From NCBI GenBank assembly GCA_009760855.2, contig WPIO01000001.1, positions 729,001 through 793,000 of the forward strand: 64,000 nucleotides of DNA. The letters are read 5' to 3'. The notes below the pieces were generated by a model. The model was not told where the DNA came from. It was given only the letters and a program-made list of their open reading frames with translations, and searched no databases. The DNA comes from Cristatella mucedo (Eukaryota > Bryozoa > Phylactolaemata > Cristatellidae). Shown piece by piece: positions 1 through 11,924 of the stretch (positions are counted from its first letter, which is position 1; each line of letters opens with the position of its first letter). Made by a program: the position numbers and the translations under genes.

Positions 1-972
1 CTCTGGGCTTAGTTAGTGCTGACATTAGTGCCTCATGTGCGTTGTTTAGAGGCAGAATGAGCTACGATAGTCACATATATAGTCCAGTCGCGCATGCGCT
101 CGTAGCTGCATGCTCTAATGGAACAGCACGTGAACAGCTCGACATAGACTTTTCGGCCATCGTCAAATGAGTGCAGATTCGAGGGCAAGAATGCCAGTTA
201 TGTGTGCCGGCCACACTAAAGGTATCTGCGAATAGTACAATATACACTAAGTTATATGCTACCGAAGCAGCTCTAGACAATGAATTGACTCAAAGGTAGA
301 GATCTCCTTTTGATCTTAGCCAACTGGTGATTTGCAACACCGAAACGACCGTGGTCGTGGGTTCAGTTTAGCAACATTTATAAACTGCAAGCAGTACGAT
401 TGAAGCTAAGTTTCTTATGCCGCTCTATAGATTGCAAACTGTTAAAAAATGTAAATTTTAATTGTATGGCTAATTGTTGGGAACACTCTAGCGCTTGTGC
501 TTGCGTGTGCTTTGACAAGTGGAGTATCAATGTTCGTGCTAAGGCAGGGGTTAAGACTCTTAGCAATGACGAGATTTATCGGCCGGTCGCCCGCGGTTTA
601 GCTGGTTACACCTGTCACTTAAGGAACTTACTTCCTGCTTGCAATTGTGACTAGATGAAAGGTTTTGGTGAATGGCTGAACGAAAAGCCTAAAAATTGAC
701 CTTGAACTATGTCTGTGTGCCCAAGGCCCCGCACCCTATCGAACATCCTGTACGGGTGACTCTGGACGGCAGCCTCAGATCAGAGCACGAAAACATAGGA
801 AGTGCGAGGGGGAGAATGAGGCATCGTTCAGTCGGGCTAAGCTGGATAGTAGGCAGATGAGCAGATGACGAATAACTGAAATCATCTTATATGCTCATGC
901 AAGGTCTGGCTCGTTAGAATCGGCCTGAGTTAAGGGTGGCCCAATTGCCATCGATAGGTACTCTTGTCGCTT

Positions 973-1150
973 CCGTGGCAGCACACTAGGTAAGGCGGTC
1001 ACATTTAACGACCTCGGCCCCGAGGTTGCGGGTTCGAATCCTGCTGTGGGCGATCCTTAATTGCCACTGCAAGCGGTTGTGATAGTCATAAAGGCTCTTC
1101 TGTCGCTATACAAAAAGAGGCTGTGAAATCAGCTAGTATTTATTATTTTT
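973..1150 (+). mobile_element. tRNA-derived SINE, copy 1
   Basis: The head resembles a tRNA gene, with an A-box-like stretch near 978 and a clear B box (GGGTTCGAATCC) at about 1028-1042. Between them lies a palindromic CCTCGG..CCGAGG stem. The body, shared with five other copies in the window, runs through TTGCCACTGCAAGC, GGCTCTTCTGTCGCTATA and AAGAGGCTGT, and ends in a T/A-rich tail. It is a short non-autonomous retroposon. The copy in the second 2-kb repeat sits at the matching place, so it was inserted before that duplication. Confidence 0.8.
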
Positions 1151-1185
1151 TAAGGGTTCGAGAAATTTGGTGTGCTATCCTTCGT

Positions 1186-1245
1186 TACGTCGGCAAGTTG
1201 TGGTAAAATCCATAAAGGCTCTTGTGAAAGGCATTTTGACTAGGC
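1186..1245 (+). repeat. Partial SINE body
   Basis: A second, headless fragment of the same SINE body (GCAAGTTGTGGT, then CATAAAGGCTCTTGTG) follows about 40 bp after the full copy. It may be a partial tandem duplication. Confidence 0.5.
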
Positions 1246-2256
1246 TAGCATTGTTTCCCAGTCATGCATCACGGTGTGCTATTCCTACTTTAGCGATTGT
1301 ATGTAAAACAGCGGCTTTTTGCTCAACTTCGACGCAGGAGACCAGCAGCTCCCCACAAGCTTGTCAAGGTGGCCAGCGAACCTATCACGGCTCAAATCCG
1401 CGACTCTTGTTCATATTACAGAAGCACTAGCTCTTATGAATTCCTCTAAAATAATTTGACATTTATTTTACGCTTGTTGCCTGTCAGACTGCAGGTAACG
1501 TCATGCTTCTGCAACCAGGCACACAATATTAAATGTCGCATATTGTAGCACACCCTATAAACTATGCACTCGTTCTCAAACTTAGCAAACCGTAGTGAAC
1601 CCAAGCAGACACACGAAGACCGCAAGCTGAACTCAAGCACACCCCTTGTAACCACACACTGAACTATAAATCACCCAAGTGAATCCCAGCCAAAGTCAGG
1701 CAACCTCTGTCCCCAGCCCAACCTCCCAAATCTCGCTAGCTATAGCGAGAAGCACTTAACCCCAGTAAGCCGCAAAGCCTGCAGGTGGAATCACGACATT
1801 TGTAAAATCTAGCCGTTAATAGGGTCAGGTCGTTGCAACATGACGCCAGCCGTCGGGGGTTAATAGACGCTGGCAGAGCATTAGTCGATTCAATTTCAAA
1901 AGATTGCAGTAGGTTGTTGACTGCTCCGTTGCAGCTCGCGCATGTATATGATCAGTAATCTCGGGCAGAGCCTCTTTAGGGCAGGGTGAGAGCGAGTAGA
2001 TTGGGGTAGACCGGAGCCATTCCTCTGACCTCGCCTAGACCCAACTTGCAGTCTGCGACCTTGTGGTTAGGAGCGGCAGCTGCGACAGCCAAGCCGCATC
2101 GCAGTGGCCGACCTAGGGTGGCGCTTTCACGCGGGAGCCGCCAGTCGCATCATGTGCACAATGCGCTACTGACTCTCCTTTGCCAGGACGGAGGTTCGGC
2201 GGTGCCGCTAAGTGCCTTAGTACTCCTAAGCCCCCGTAGCCACGACCAAGAGGCTT

Positions 2257-4334
2257 AAGCCCCTGGCCAGCGTCTCAGTCTCTGCCCTATGGAGCGAAAA
2301 AGCTGATTCACTTTGTGAAATGGAGACGATGGAGAACTATAGTGTATTCAGACCGTGAATTTCAATACATTGTTCGGGTGTTGCTAATCCAGCACCAGCC
2401 AGTCACATGCCTGTCACAAGCACTGCTTGGGCACTAGGGACACACTTGGACACATTGCTTGGGCACTAGGGCCAGCGGAAGTCACAGCAACAGCTGCAGA
2501 TGCTGCTGCATTGGGTACACAAAGCAAAACGTGGGATTCGGGTGTTGGAGCCGAGTGAGATCGCGAGGAGCAAGTTTGAAGACCATTCAAAGCATCCTCT
2601 GAACCTGTGGTCATACCTGCTGTGAAAGATCGTGCAATCGATTTACTTTGGAATCACGAGTTGCAACTTCGTTTGAGCAATCTTTAGTGTAGCCCAATGC
2701 AGTTGCGATGCCATTGACGGAATATCTCCACCCGAAAGGATCTGAATTGGTGAGCACTACCTCGATGCCAGAGCCACAGTTGACGCAGGGTGTTAAGGAG
2801 GGTGGCTATTTCCTCAGATCAACACCACTGCCTGGTATTCTTCCGGCTGCATCAAAAGTGCTGACACACTGACTTGCTGCACAGCAGCACGACTTGTTTA
2901 CCAGCTTTACCGTGACGGATCAGCAGGTGAATCACCCGACTAGGTCAAACGCAGGGAAGGCAGGAGCCAGTCAAACAACCGAGACCCACGTCTCGACGCC
3001 ACATAGCAGCAGACTAAAGTGACGAATGAATTTCAAAACAGAAGGCGTAGAATCTAGCACTGATGACGAGCATGAACTGCAAATCGCGTGGGATGGAGTG
3101 GACAGCCCCGGTGGGGAGTGCCAACTGCACCTTGGCATGCGAGTATTTGCGAAACTAGACGACCGGAATTCGTGCGCCTAGGCAAAAAGCTCTCCCTATT
3201 AATGCGATTCTTAAAATTCAAGGATTCGGTCTTCATTGTCTGGTTAGGAGATACAGTCTTGACGTGTTTTGGTCATACTTCTCTTGTCAACACGTGTGAC
3301 CAAGAGATTGCGTCATCTGCCGCATTCCATGATAGCTTATCGCGTGCGCCTATTTATTCAATTGAGCGTTTATCCTATATGTCAAGTTCGTATATTCATT
3401 CATTCTCGTCGTGTGTTTCTATTTGTCAGTTCCCGCTCTTTTGAATTTTTTTTTATCACACGAGTCAATTTGAAGAGAGCTTTACGCCTGTCCAGGCTAA
3501 TCGTGTTTACACAGCTCCATGGTGCAGCTAGTCAACGATACGTCTAATTTGTACGTATGTGATTCTTGCAGATATGAATGGAGAAAGCCAGCGGTGCGAG
3601 CCTATGGAAGTGGCAGGTTTGCCGAAGCCAAATCTGTCCCCGGCTAGCTCCCAGGCAAGCAGCAGCAAAATATATTTGTACGCACCCTCAGAGAAATATA
3701 TGCAATTTAATGTATCTCTGTCTGGAGCCTCTTGAAACCTAATCGTCAGGCAGGCGCGAGATCTAAAGTGAAAGGAAGGATTTTTAAAGTGCAAAAAGTT
3801 ATGCTGTTCGCACATCGCCCCAGTCCTTTCTACCTGGTCTGGCTGTGAGCCAATTGATCGTGTTGAAAGTTTTGTTTTGTGTCATTCGCAGGTCACGGAA
3901 CTAGTGATCGTAATCGTCATGGATTAAAATTTAACCACTCCGAGCGTGCTTCGCATGAACGGGTGTTTTTCGATACTGTAATGCCAGGCCGAACTCTTGA
4001 ATTGCTGTCGGGCTTCACTGCCACACCAACTCGACTTTCCTTAACCACGGACTCATGCTCCAACTGGTTTCTTGGCTAGCGCCCTGTCATTGACTGCTTC
4101 CTTGACTCATTGCTCCTTGGCAAACGCCCACTTTACTGACTGCTTCCATTACACAGCCCCTAGAATATTACTGCCTTGATTGCATGCCTATTATTCTTGC
4201 GCTCCTTGGCTCACTACTCGAAGACTACATCCCAAGTAAGGGGCAGATGCTTGAGGGCTACCAAAACAGAGGCAGACTTTACTATTCAGCTGATGTGACC
4301 ATCTAATGAAAGTTCATTTAGGAACAGAACAGGC
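2257..4334. other. No recognisable feature
   Basis: I see no supported gene or known repeat here. The only structure is a short direct repeat, CTTGGGCACTAGGG, occurring twice about 30 bp apart near 2427-2471. The open frames of up to 118 codons lack family resemblance. Confidence 0.5.
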
Positions 4335-4978
4335 GATTGCAGCCGGCGCAAAACTCTGCAGCTAGGCTTGTTTGTCGTGAGCGTCGCAGTTGCCATGTTA
4401 CTCCACTTCCCGCCGACCTACGCTGGCTACCAGTCAAGCAACGGATTGCCGTCAAGGTTTTGTCACTCACTTTTAGGTCCTTTCATTCTATGGCTCCAGC
4501 CTATCTCTCAGATATACTACCCTATCAGGCCAAGCATCGTACCAACCGCTTTTCGGAATCCAACAGTCCACAATTGCCTCATACAAACCTCAAATCCTTT
4601 GGAGACCTTGCATTTCATTCGTATGCTCCCAAAGCCTGGAAATTCCTCCCGAGCTGCGTCAGAACATCCCGCGACTTGACCACATTTAAAAGGAACTTAA
4701 GAACACAACTATTTAGGACGGCATTTAGTGGGTCCCTGTGATTCGTCCTTGATGTGCTTATGCGTGCTGACACTGTGCTTGCTGCCACTAACCACGCTTG
4801 CATGCTGACCCTGTGCATATCACCACTTACCATGTTATTCATTTTTTTGTTTTTCAAGCATGATTTTACTTACCATTCAATTGCATTTCTCTTTGCAGCA
4901 AATGTAAATCGCCTAGAAAGAGATACAGTTCTCTGAGGGCGCTTTATCAAGTGCATTATTGTTATTATTATTATTATT
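4335..4978 (+). mobile_element. LINE-A, 5'-truncated 3' end
   Basis: This CR1/L2-like non-LTR retrotransposon fragment encodes the conserved region after the reverse transcriptase: 134 codons open from 4337 to the TGA at 4739. Blocks include SAARLVCRERRSC, LRWLPVKQRI, FRSFHSMAPAYLSD, LKSFGDLAF, APKAW and LFRTAFSGSL. About 240 bp of 3' UTR follow, with the family hairpin near 4905-4945 and an (ATT)n tail. It is one of the best preserved C-termini in the window, but the catalytic domains are missing. Confidence 0.9.
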
Positions 4979-5268
4979 GCCTAAATTACGTACACATTTA
5001 ACAGAAGATGTGATAGTGGAGTAAATTTTAAGCGTTAGGTTTTCCAATTTTCGAATCGCACTAAGTTTTACCGTAAAAGTAAGTTGGTTTTGCAGTCTTT
5101 GAATTTAAGACAGTTTTCTGCCATACATATGGAGATGCCATCAATACATGCAGCAAGAGTGCTTAGAGAATTTGACAGGTATGAGTGCTGGGAGAGAGCA
5201 ATGTGAAGATCCAGGTGAGTGTAAAGAAGTGAAAGCCTAGATTTCGCTTGGTGGTCACATTGGCAAGG

Positions 5269-5270
<2 letters not shown>

Positions 5271-5354
<84 letters not shown>
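5271..5354. repeat. (AG)n microsatellite
   Basis: An uninterrupted AG dinucleotide tract of about 42 units. The Ser/Leu-repeat open frames across it come from the repeat. Confidence 0.97.
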
Positions 5355-5355
<1 letters not shown>

Positions 5356-5614
5356 ATGGGCAGCTAAAAGAAGAGAACCCAGAAACACGGAGCCCCGAGC
5401 ACAAACCCAGTGTTACTTATGTTTATGTTTATAATATAGTACTTATGTGATTCCTTGGATGATCTTCGTCTGTCGACGTCAATAATCCAGCGCAATGCTT
5501 GTTATGCCCAAGCGACATTCAAGACGCTTAAGAATAATTTGGGCTAAATTGTATCCAAATCTGCCAAAAGATCAAGCTGGACAGACGCAAAAACTGCATT
5601 CATGAGAAGGTATT

Positions 5615-6095
5615 GTTAATAATAATAATAACAATGCACTGGGTAAAGCTTCCTCAGAGAACTCAATCTCACTCTAGGCACTTTACATTTGCTTAAAAGG
5701 GAAATGCAACTGAATGGTGAGTAAAATCATGCTTTATAAACAAACGAAATGAATAACATGGTTAGGGGTGACATGCACAGCGTCAGCACGCGAATGTGGT
5801 TAGTGGCAGCATGCACAGTGTCAGCACGCATAAGCACATGCAAGACGAAACACAGGGACCCACTAAATGCTGTCCTAAATAGGTGTGTTTTTAAGTTCTT
5901 TTTAAATGTGGTCAGGTCAGGGGATGTTCTGAAGCAGGTTGGCAGCGAGTTCCATGCTTTGGGAACATACGAACTAAATGCACTGTCTCCAATGGAGTTG
6001 AGCTTTGTACGAGGTTGCACAATAAGCAATGCTGACTCTGTAGAGTGATTAGCTCTAAACTCAGACTAGAACTTACTTGAGGGCCCTCTGCTGTA
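5615..6095 (-). mobile_element. LINE-A with internal deletion
   Basis: Read on the minus strand, the element ends at the ATT-type tail at 5615-5635. The C-terminal block is open (LNSIGDSAF, PKAWNSLPTC, LFRTAFSGSL). Just upstream, near 6020-6055, it joins directly to the RT motif RANHSTESALL, which normally lies several hundred residues earlier. The catalytic core and thumb are therefore missing from this copy. Confidence 0.85.
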
Positions 6096-6282
6096 ACGGA
6101 TGGGCCATCCACCCCTCGTTACCCAAAATCAAGAGGTTTTTGTGCGAAAGTAAGAAGACTTTCAAAGTAGAAAAAGTTAAAAATTGCATAAAATTCGGCT
6201 TGTGTTTATTGACATGAATGTAAATATACCTAAACTTGATAACAGAAATACATTATTATCCCTGATATTCTTGAAATCATAC

Positions 6283-7015
6283 TACTAATAATATTAATAA
6301 CACACTTGATAAAGAACCCTCAGAGAAATCTATCTCTTTCTAAACGCTTTACTCTTGCTGCAAAGGAAAGGATGATTGAATGGTTAGTAGTATCAAGCTT
6401 GATAAACAACATGAATAACATGGCTAGGGGTGAGATGCAACGGGTGAGCATGCAAGTGTGGTTAGAGACAACCTGCACAGTGTCAGCCCGCAAAGCACAT
6501 ATACGACGAATCACAGGGACCCACTAAATGCTTTCATAAATCAGTGCGTTTTTAATTTCTTTTTAAATGTGGTCAAGTCAGGGTATGTCGTGACAAAGTC
6601 GGTATTGAGTTTTAGGCTTGAGGAGCATGCGAACTGAAGGCACGGTTTGCAAAGGATTTGAGGTTTGAGCGACATATTGGTAAACAATTAAATTCCGAAA
6701 AGCAATTGATACGATGCTTAGCCTGGTGGAGCTGTGGATCTGATAGGTAGGCATGAGCCAAAGAACGAAGGGACCTGAAAGTGAGGGACAAAACCATGAA
6801 TTCGAAGCATCACTTGAGTGGTAGGCATTGCAGGTCGGCGAGAAGTGGTGTGATGTAGCAATTTCAATGCTCACGACAGACAAGCCGAGCTGCAGAGCTT
6901 TGCAACAGTGGCCGGTCCGGTAGACCGGCACACAGTTGCAATATTCAAGGCGGAATGTAAAAAATGAATGAAGCAACTTAGAAGTAGGATCCATGTCTTA
7001 AAAATCCCAAAACGG
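6283..7015 (-). mobile_element. LINE-A, 3' part
   Basis: A minus-strand copy with its tail at 6283-6300. It covers the 3' UTR, the C-terminal block (VLSLTFRSL, AHAYLSD) and, further upstream, the thumb region (SKLLHSFFTFRLEYCN). Several frameshifts and stops are present. It is 5'-truncated near 7015. Confidence 0.85.
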
Positions 7016-7017
7016 AA

Positions 7018-7676
7018 AAATGTAATCACTTTTAGAAATTACACACTTGCAGCTGTCATGTCTTAGTAGCATTGATATGAAAAAAGTCACAGTTTAAGCA
7101 TTACCGGACCGAATTGTACTATGCGTACTCATGTAAATTTTGCACTTATTTGCTCAAGCATGGATACACGTTCTCAAATTTAAAATTCTGTAAGTTTCTT
7201 GACATACCTCTCGTAGGTGAGAAAGCAAGCACACGCCAGCCGATTACTGATAAGAAAGCACACAGTTCGCAAAGCAGAACGCATACAGTAAATAGACGTT
7301 CGCAAGATTCAGAAAAGCTTATATAGTGGCTAGAAGTAGAGTGCTGCTTCTGTTACCAATATAAGATTTTTTAAGACGTGAGGATTGAATTTAGAATGGG
7401 TTGTTACATATGAGTATGACCGGACAGGCAAAGCCAAGCTCCGTAAATGAACCTGTACGAACCACAAGCGGCACACACGCGCACATAGATCGTGAACTTC
7501 AAATGTCAAAATTCCAGGCCGAGCCGCGAAGTCGCTCCCCAAAACACCAGAATTATCGGCGGCAGCAGCGGCAAAAGTTGCTGTACTGGCTATCGGCACC
7601 TTAGCAATGCCTTTTTCTCACCTGAATATGTTTGTCCGAGCCATGGCTAATTTCATCCGGATTTATAATTTTGCAG
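7018..7676. other. Intergenic or intronic; no recognised feature
   Basis: I recognise nothing here except a good splice-acceptor-like end (TTATAATTTTGCAG) at 7663-7676, directly before the zinc-finger relic. Confidence 0.5.
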
Positions 7677-8191
7677 GTTGATTTGTGGCGCCACCTTCCG
7701 GAGCACATAAAAACTGACAGGATGCTGCTCTGCAGCAAGTGTCTGTTCGCGACGTATCGGATGCAGTACTTGGAGTATCACACGAACACCCACGCTCTGA
7801 CATAACCGTACAAGTGGAACAAGTGCGACTACATTTGCGTCAGCAAGGCCTCGCTCGCCAGCCACGCTCAGTCACACTCCACCGAACGCAGCTACCGCTG
7901 CCCGTGCTGTCCATACAAATTTTGAGCCACTCTGGCCAAGCATAAGAAAAAGTGGAAAGACTTCGGCGACCACAGCGGCGACGCCCACACTGCGGGCAGA
8001 CACGGCGGAGAAGCCGTGGCAGAGGGGCATAGTCCGAGCGCTCCTCCGACGCCGAACAACAGCGAAGCTGACGCTGGGTCGACAACGGCGAAGGCCCAGC
8101 CGTCGACTTCCGGTCTAAATTCTGGAGACGGCGTTGGCTTGAATTCAGGCCGCGGCAGGAACGGCGACGGCGATGACTGGATGACGATGTG
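7677..8191 (+). pseudogene. Hunchback-like C2H2 zinc-finger exon, broken
   Basis: Directly after a consensus acceptor (..TTTTGCAG, phase 0) the frame encodes HLPEHIKTDRMLLCSKC and then three C2H2-type fingers. Finger 1 (CSKC..LEYHTNTH) is complete. Finger 2 has lost its first Cys (TGG, Trp, at about 7814) but keeps CVSKASLASHAQSHS. Finger 3 begins YRCPCCPY. The spacing and the motifs LEYH, CV-K--L-SH--SHS and YRC resemble the central finger block of hunchback-type transcription factors (C2H2 DNA-binding proteins). In-frame stops lie at 7802-7804 (TAA) and 7923-7925 (TGA). A Ser/Gly/Asp-rich tail stays open to the TGA at 8189-8191. The retained acceptor argues for a duplicated, unprocessed copy. 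Family level is likely; strict hunchback orthology is unproven. Confidence 0.6.
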
Positions 8192-9735
8192 ATGACGATG
8201 CGATGACGGCGAGCCGAAACGCGAGCGCCGTCACCACATCCGCCGCCGCATTTATGGTCACATACGGCGCCGTCTGGAGCAGAATAAGGGGTCCACGAGG
8301 CTGCGACACGGCACAGGCTTGCGCAGCACAGGGCTCTCTGCTGGCGGCCTCGCCCCGGCTGCTCGTCGGGTTGTTCTACGTTCGCCGAGAGCTGCAGAGA
8401 GCCGTCGGCGGGTGAGGCGCAACCCTGGTGCCGGCCAGTGCCGCCGTCCTCTTGCCAGGCGCGAATAGGTGGCAGCTAGTTTGCGGCAATACCATTACGG
8501 TTGTTGAAACGTTTCGTAGCGCTGCCTCTTTCGCGTCAGCGGCTACTGGAGAGACCATGTTCTCTGCGCATCCCGTGGTCCCACAGGAATCGCACCGGTC
8601 GCAGCAGCCGCCTCCACCGCCTGCTGCCGCCGCCGCCGGTTCGCTCGTCGAGGCTGCACCGGCGCTGCGCCCACCCGTCGGGAAAGCGGCCCAACTATCG
8701 CCGGCACCAAAGCTGACCGACCCTGTGGCGCCACGAAGTGGAGGCGTGTCGACTGCAGCCCCACCGCAAAAAATGTCGACTGCAGCCCCACCGCACTGTC
8801 GGATCAAAAACCAGTGTATAAGCGGGCCCGACGCCGCACGTAGCTGACGGCAGCTCGTTGTTCGTGAGCTCCTTTTCTTTTGTCCTTAGCGCGCTCACCG
8901 GAGACACGATGGGCATTGACAGCATCGACCCGCACCGATTTCCCTCGATTGGCTTGCGAGTCAACACGCCCAGGTACGAGGGAGCCCAAAGCAGCACAAC
9001 CGACGTGTTCGCCGGAGGTCGCCACTGCAGTTCTACCATGTGAGTGGCCTCGATTAGTTGTTTGCCGACCCACGAAGCGACGCCAGCGTTGTTAATTCGA
9101 AACAAGTCCCAGAGAACGGCTGGAGGCGCTCTGCCGTCGTCTGGCGGCCAAGGCGAGCGGCCAAAGTAAGGTGGGCGTGTACGGCAACGAAAGCACGAAA
9201 GGCTAGCTGTCGCACTCTTGATATCGCCTTGCACGGAAGCAGCATTCTCACGATGGCGACAAATGTGGCACCGAAAAGTGTTGCCGGCTGCAAGGTAATG
9301 TCATTCGAGTTCACTTGCAGACTCGCACTTTTAGCTGATCGGGTTGATCGTCACTCGCCGCCGAATGTTGCCGTGCGAGTCGTCACTGTGCCGCCGACAT
9401 TCGATCGTGCGGCATTCGCTTGCAATCGATTGTCCCTCATTTAACCGTTCAATTTTTTTGACACGTTGCTACCTCGGTTTCGCTGCCGATCCGTGGAACG
9501 TCTAGTCGCCGATGATCTCCTCGAGGTGCGTAGCACCTGCCGAGTCGGCATCGTGAGCTTAGGTGCTCCGCCTCTCCTGCCGCTGCTTTCGCTCTTTCGG
9601 AGCCCTTCGGATTATGCACAGGCTTTGAAGCACGAGAGATCGAGGCGTCCCCCGGAGAGCATTGCCGGAAGTGGCTGCCAGCTTCTCACTTTGATAGCTC
9701 CCTGGCTGCAATCTCGAAGCTTAGGGCTTGTAACT
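8192..9735. other. GC- and CpG-rich segment, identity unknown
   Basis: Base composition changes sharply from the surrounding AT-rich DNA, with many CpG and CCG/GCC triplets. It directly follows the zinc-finger relic and may be more of the same locus. Open frames on both strands overlap, the longest being 179 codons on the minus strand. None shows a motif I recognise. Confidence 0.45.
8695..9234 (-). CDS. Unrecognised 179-codon open frame, coding uncertain
   Basis: This is the longest open frame in the window. It starts at an ATG at 9234 and ends at 8695. The N-terminal two thirds (FGRSPWPPDDGR, VLWDLFRINNAG, VELQWRPPANTS, WAPSYLGV) has a mixed, non-repetitive composition. The C-terminus contains a short tandem repeat (VRWGCSRH, LRWGCSRH). 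I recognise no domain. Long open frames arise by chance in GC-rich DNA, and two other overlapping frames here are also open, so it may well be non-coding. Confidence 0.2.
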   Translation of the reverse strand: MQGDIKSATASLSCFRCRTRPPYFGRSPWPPDDGRAPPAVLWDLFRINNAGVASWVGKQLIEATHMVELQWRPPANTSVVLLWAPSYLGVLTRKPIEGNRCGSMLSMPIVSPVSALRTKEKELTNNELPSATCGVGPAYTLVFDPTVRWGCSRHFLRWGCSRHASTSWRHRVGQLWCRR

Positions 9736-9849
9736 GTCGCACAAATTTAGTTCTGATCACGTGATCACCAGTGGGTCGGTAACGAAGCCTTAGAGACGTG
9801 AAGGAGAAGGAGATTGCACCGGCACACAATTCTACGTAGTTTATATAAT

Positions 9850-10866
9850 GCAATGTAATATAACGTATCTCCGTCAGTAACTCCACAAAGTCATAAAGAC
9901 CATGTGGGTGTTACGCAGGAGAGTTTTGTATAGCGCACTCACAGCCTGAGCGGCTTTCGGTACGCATTCGGTAGCCAACAGACTTCGTCTCACGCAACAG
10001 AGAGAAACTGGGAAGCATAGCAGAGTCAGGAGAGCAGCTGAGGTAGTGAGTAACATAGAAGTAGCAGTTCAGCACCGCTGAAAAAGATGTGCCATAGTCG
10101 GCAGTTGGAGAGTAGTTGTCGTTGCATAAGAATTGTGGAAGCGAGTTCCACAGTCTAGGACCTGCAGAGCTAAAGCTTCTGTTGCCAACGGTCTTTAAGC
10201 TGAGGAATGGGACAGCTAATGTATTTTCCACACAGGACCTGAGGACGCGAACAGGCTGAAACTGATGCAGCAGTTCAGCTAGGTACGAAGGGCCAAGCCG
10301 TGGCGGGCCTTGTGGGTCAGCGTAAGAAATTCGCTCTGTATCCTTTGCTCATCCGGCAACCATCCTAGCTCTTTCAGCAGAGGCGACACGTGCTCAAACC
10401 GCTGGGACTTGAAGACCAGCCTTGCAGCCATATTCATAGTCAGCTGTAGTGGCATAATAGCTTTCTTTGGCAGCCCAGCCAAATGGGAATTACAGTAATC
10501 AAGCGAAGACAGAACTAAAGAGCTAGTTAAATTTTTTACAAGCCACTGTGGGAGACAGCTTCTATTCTTGGATAGGGATCGGATGTGATGGCTAGCTGTA
10601 GAGGCAGTCGTCTGAATGAAGCTTTTGAAATTGAGGCAGCTGTCGAACACGATACCTAGATTACGAGCACGTGGTGAAGGTCGCACAATAGCATCACCTA
10701 TTAGAAGAGCAAAGCCTTTTAATTCAGCTACACGCTTAGGATGTCCTATGAGCAGCAGTTCGGTTTTATCGTCATTTAATTTCAGGAAGTTTTCCGACAT
10801 CCAGGATCGAATATTGTTTAGACTGATTACAAACCGGAGCGCGAATATCTCACTGAAATTTGCTGA
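9850..10866 (-). mobile_element. LINE-B, RT C-terminus to 3' end
   Basis: The longest LINE-B copy. On the minus strand it encodes the late RT domain (SWMSENFLKLNDDKTELLL at about 10745-10808, NLGIVFDSCLNF, SSLDYCNSHLAGLPKKA, LKELGWLPDEQRI). After one frameshift near 10260 comes the C-terminal block (LAVPFLSLKTVGNRSF, GPRLWNSLPQF, LLRETKSVGYRMRTES, GCECAIQNSPA, stop). It ends in a CATT-rich tail near 9850-9870. The coding part is almost open, so this family looks younger than LINE-A. It is 5'-truncated near 10866. Confidence 0.9.
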
Positions 10867-10869
10867 CCG

Positions 10870-11914
10870 CCATGGTTGCCTGGGACTTCAATAATCGGCA
10901 AGACCATGAACAACTGCCGCAACGGTAGAGGCAACCTCTGGCAGTTTACGGCTGGACAGGGCTTCATTTATGAGTTTTTCCGAAGAGGCATCATTCCCCT
11001 AACCGGCTTTTTGCATTCGCTCGAAGGATTAGTGGTAAATGGGCGCTTTCATTTAGTCGTGACTTGTGTGACCAATGGCCAGCGATGGGCTGTGACCCCT
11101 GATACCTGCAAGTGGTGTACATGCTGCTTTGTTATACTCGTCGTTTTCGGAAATAAAAGCTTGTCGGAGCTGGCAAAGAACGCTCACTCACCGCCTTGCA
11201 CCTATAGATGTACATCATTTAGGCGCCTCCGTGCTGCAAAGGCGTTTTTCGGCTCTGGCAAATAAGCGAATCAAAGGGCTTGACTTATGTCATATGCTAG
11301 CTCTGTTAAACTCGATCTGGAAAGCCCGTATGTGCGTCTGCCTGAGAATAATATTCAATTTATAAAAATGTCTGTATTTTGCGATTATCTTAAAATTGTC
11401 GTAATTTTCACCCCTTTATAATTTTTTAACGCTAATTTAGCCTGCCAAAAACAGTGATAATTTTCATAGAAAGTAAAGTTGATGGTTCACCTAAGCATTT
11501 CAGTGACATTAAAGACTAATGCCTATTCTGAGTGAACGTTTTGATAGAACGAAACAATGGTGCGTGGCCTGAAATGCCTGAAGAGCATCAATCTTATGCC
11601 GAGTAAAGTAAGTCCTTCCTACCTAGGTCTTTATTCTTGTAGTAAGTTTAGACATTCCGAATACATCCTTCCAGTAGCCTACTAGCTCTAACCCCGAGTG
11701 TTCTTTGGAAAATGGCTTTCTTTAGGGATATAAGAAATATTACTTAGTGATCCTCAAAATGAACCTTTAACTGAATTCAAATATTTCCACGATAGCATGC
11801 CACCTCACCAAGTGATACCTAGAGGAAAACCATTGGTTAGCCACTAAACGTGGACTCTCTTGAAAGCTATTGTTGGTTCAGCCGGTCAAGTTTACAACCA
11901 TTCTTCCAAAGCTC
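10870..11914. other. No recognisable feature
   Basis: No gene-like motif or repeat of the window's families is visible. The 129-codon open frame at 10876-11265 has no recognisable motif. Confidence 0.5.
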
Positions 11915-11924
11915 TGCATCACTG

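Larger units (their letters stand above)
38..2256. repeat. ~2-kb dispersed direct repeat, copy 1
   Basis: This block is collinear with 15823-17889 over nearly its whole length. Matching stretches include the CAGCTCGAC/GGCCATC segment near 135-160 (15930-15955), the SINE at 973 (16728), the GGCAGAGCA segment near 1872 (17512), and the GGTGGCGCTTTCAC-like segment near 2116 (17762). No open frame or transposon protein is visible, so I cannot say whether it is a long non-coding transposon or a segmental duplication. The left edge may lie outside the window. Confidence 0.7.

Noticed and set aside
400-654. 84-codon open frame near the window start
   Set aside because: It lies inside the 2-kb repeat and is not kept open in the second copy.
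960-1060. A functional tRNA gene
   Set aside because: The head cannot fold into a normal cloverleaf and is followed by a repeated SINE body present at five other places.
5068-5388. Open frames of 106 and 64 codons rich in Ser and Leu
   Set aside because: They are produced by the AG dinucleotide repeat and have no other support.
8428-8847. 139-codon plus-strand frame in the GC-rich island
   Set aside because: Low-complexity Pro/Ala composition, overlapping open frames on the other strand, and no motif.
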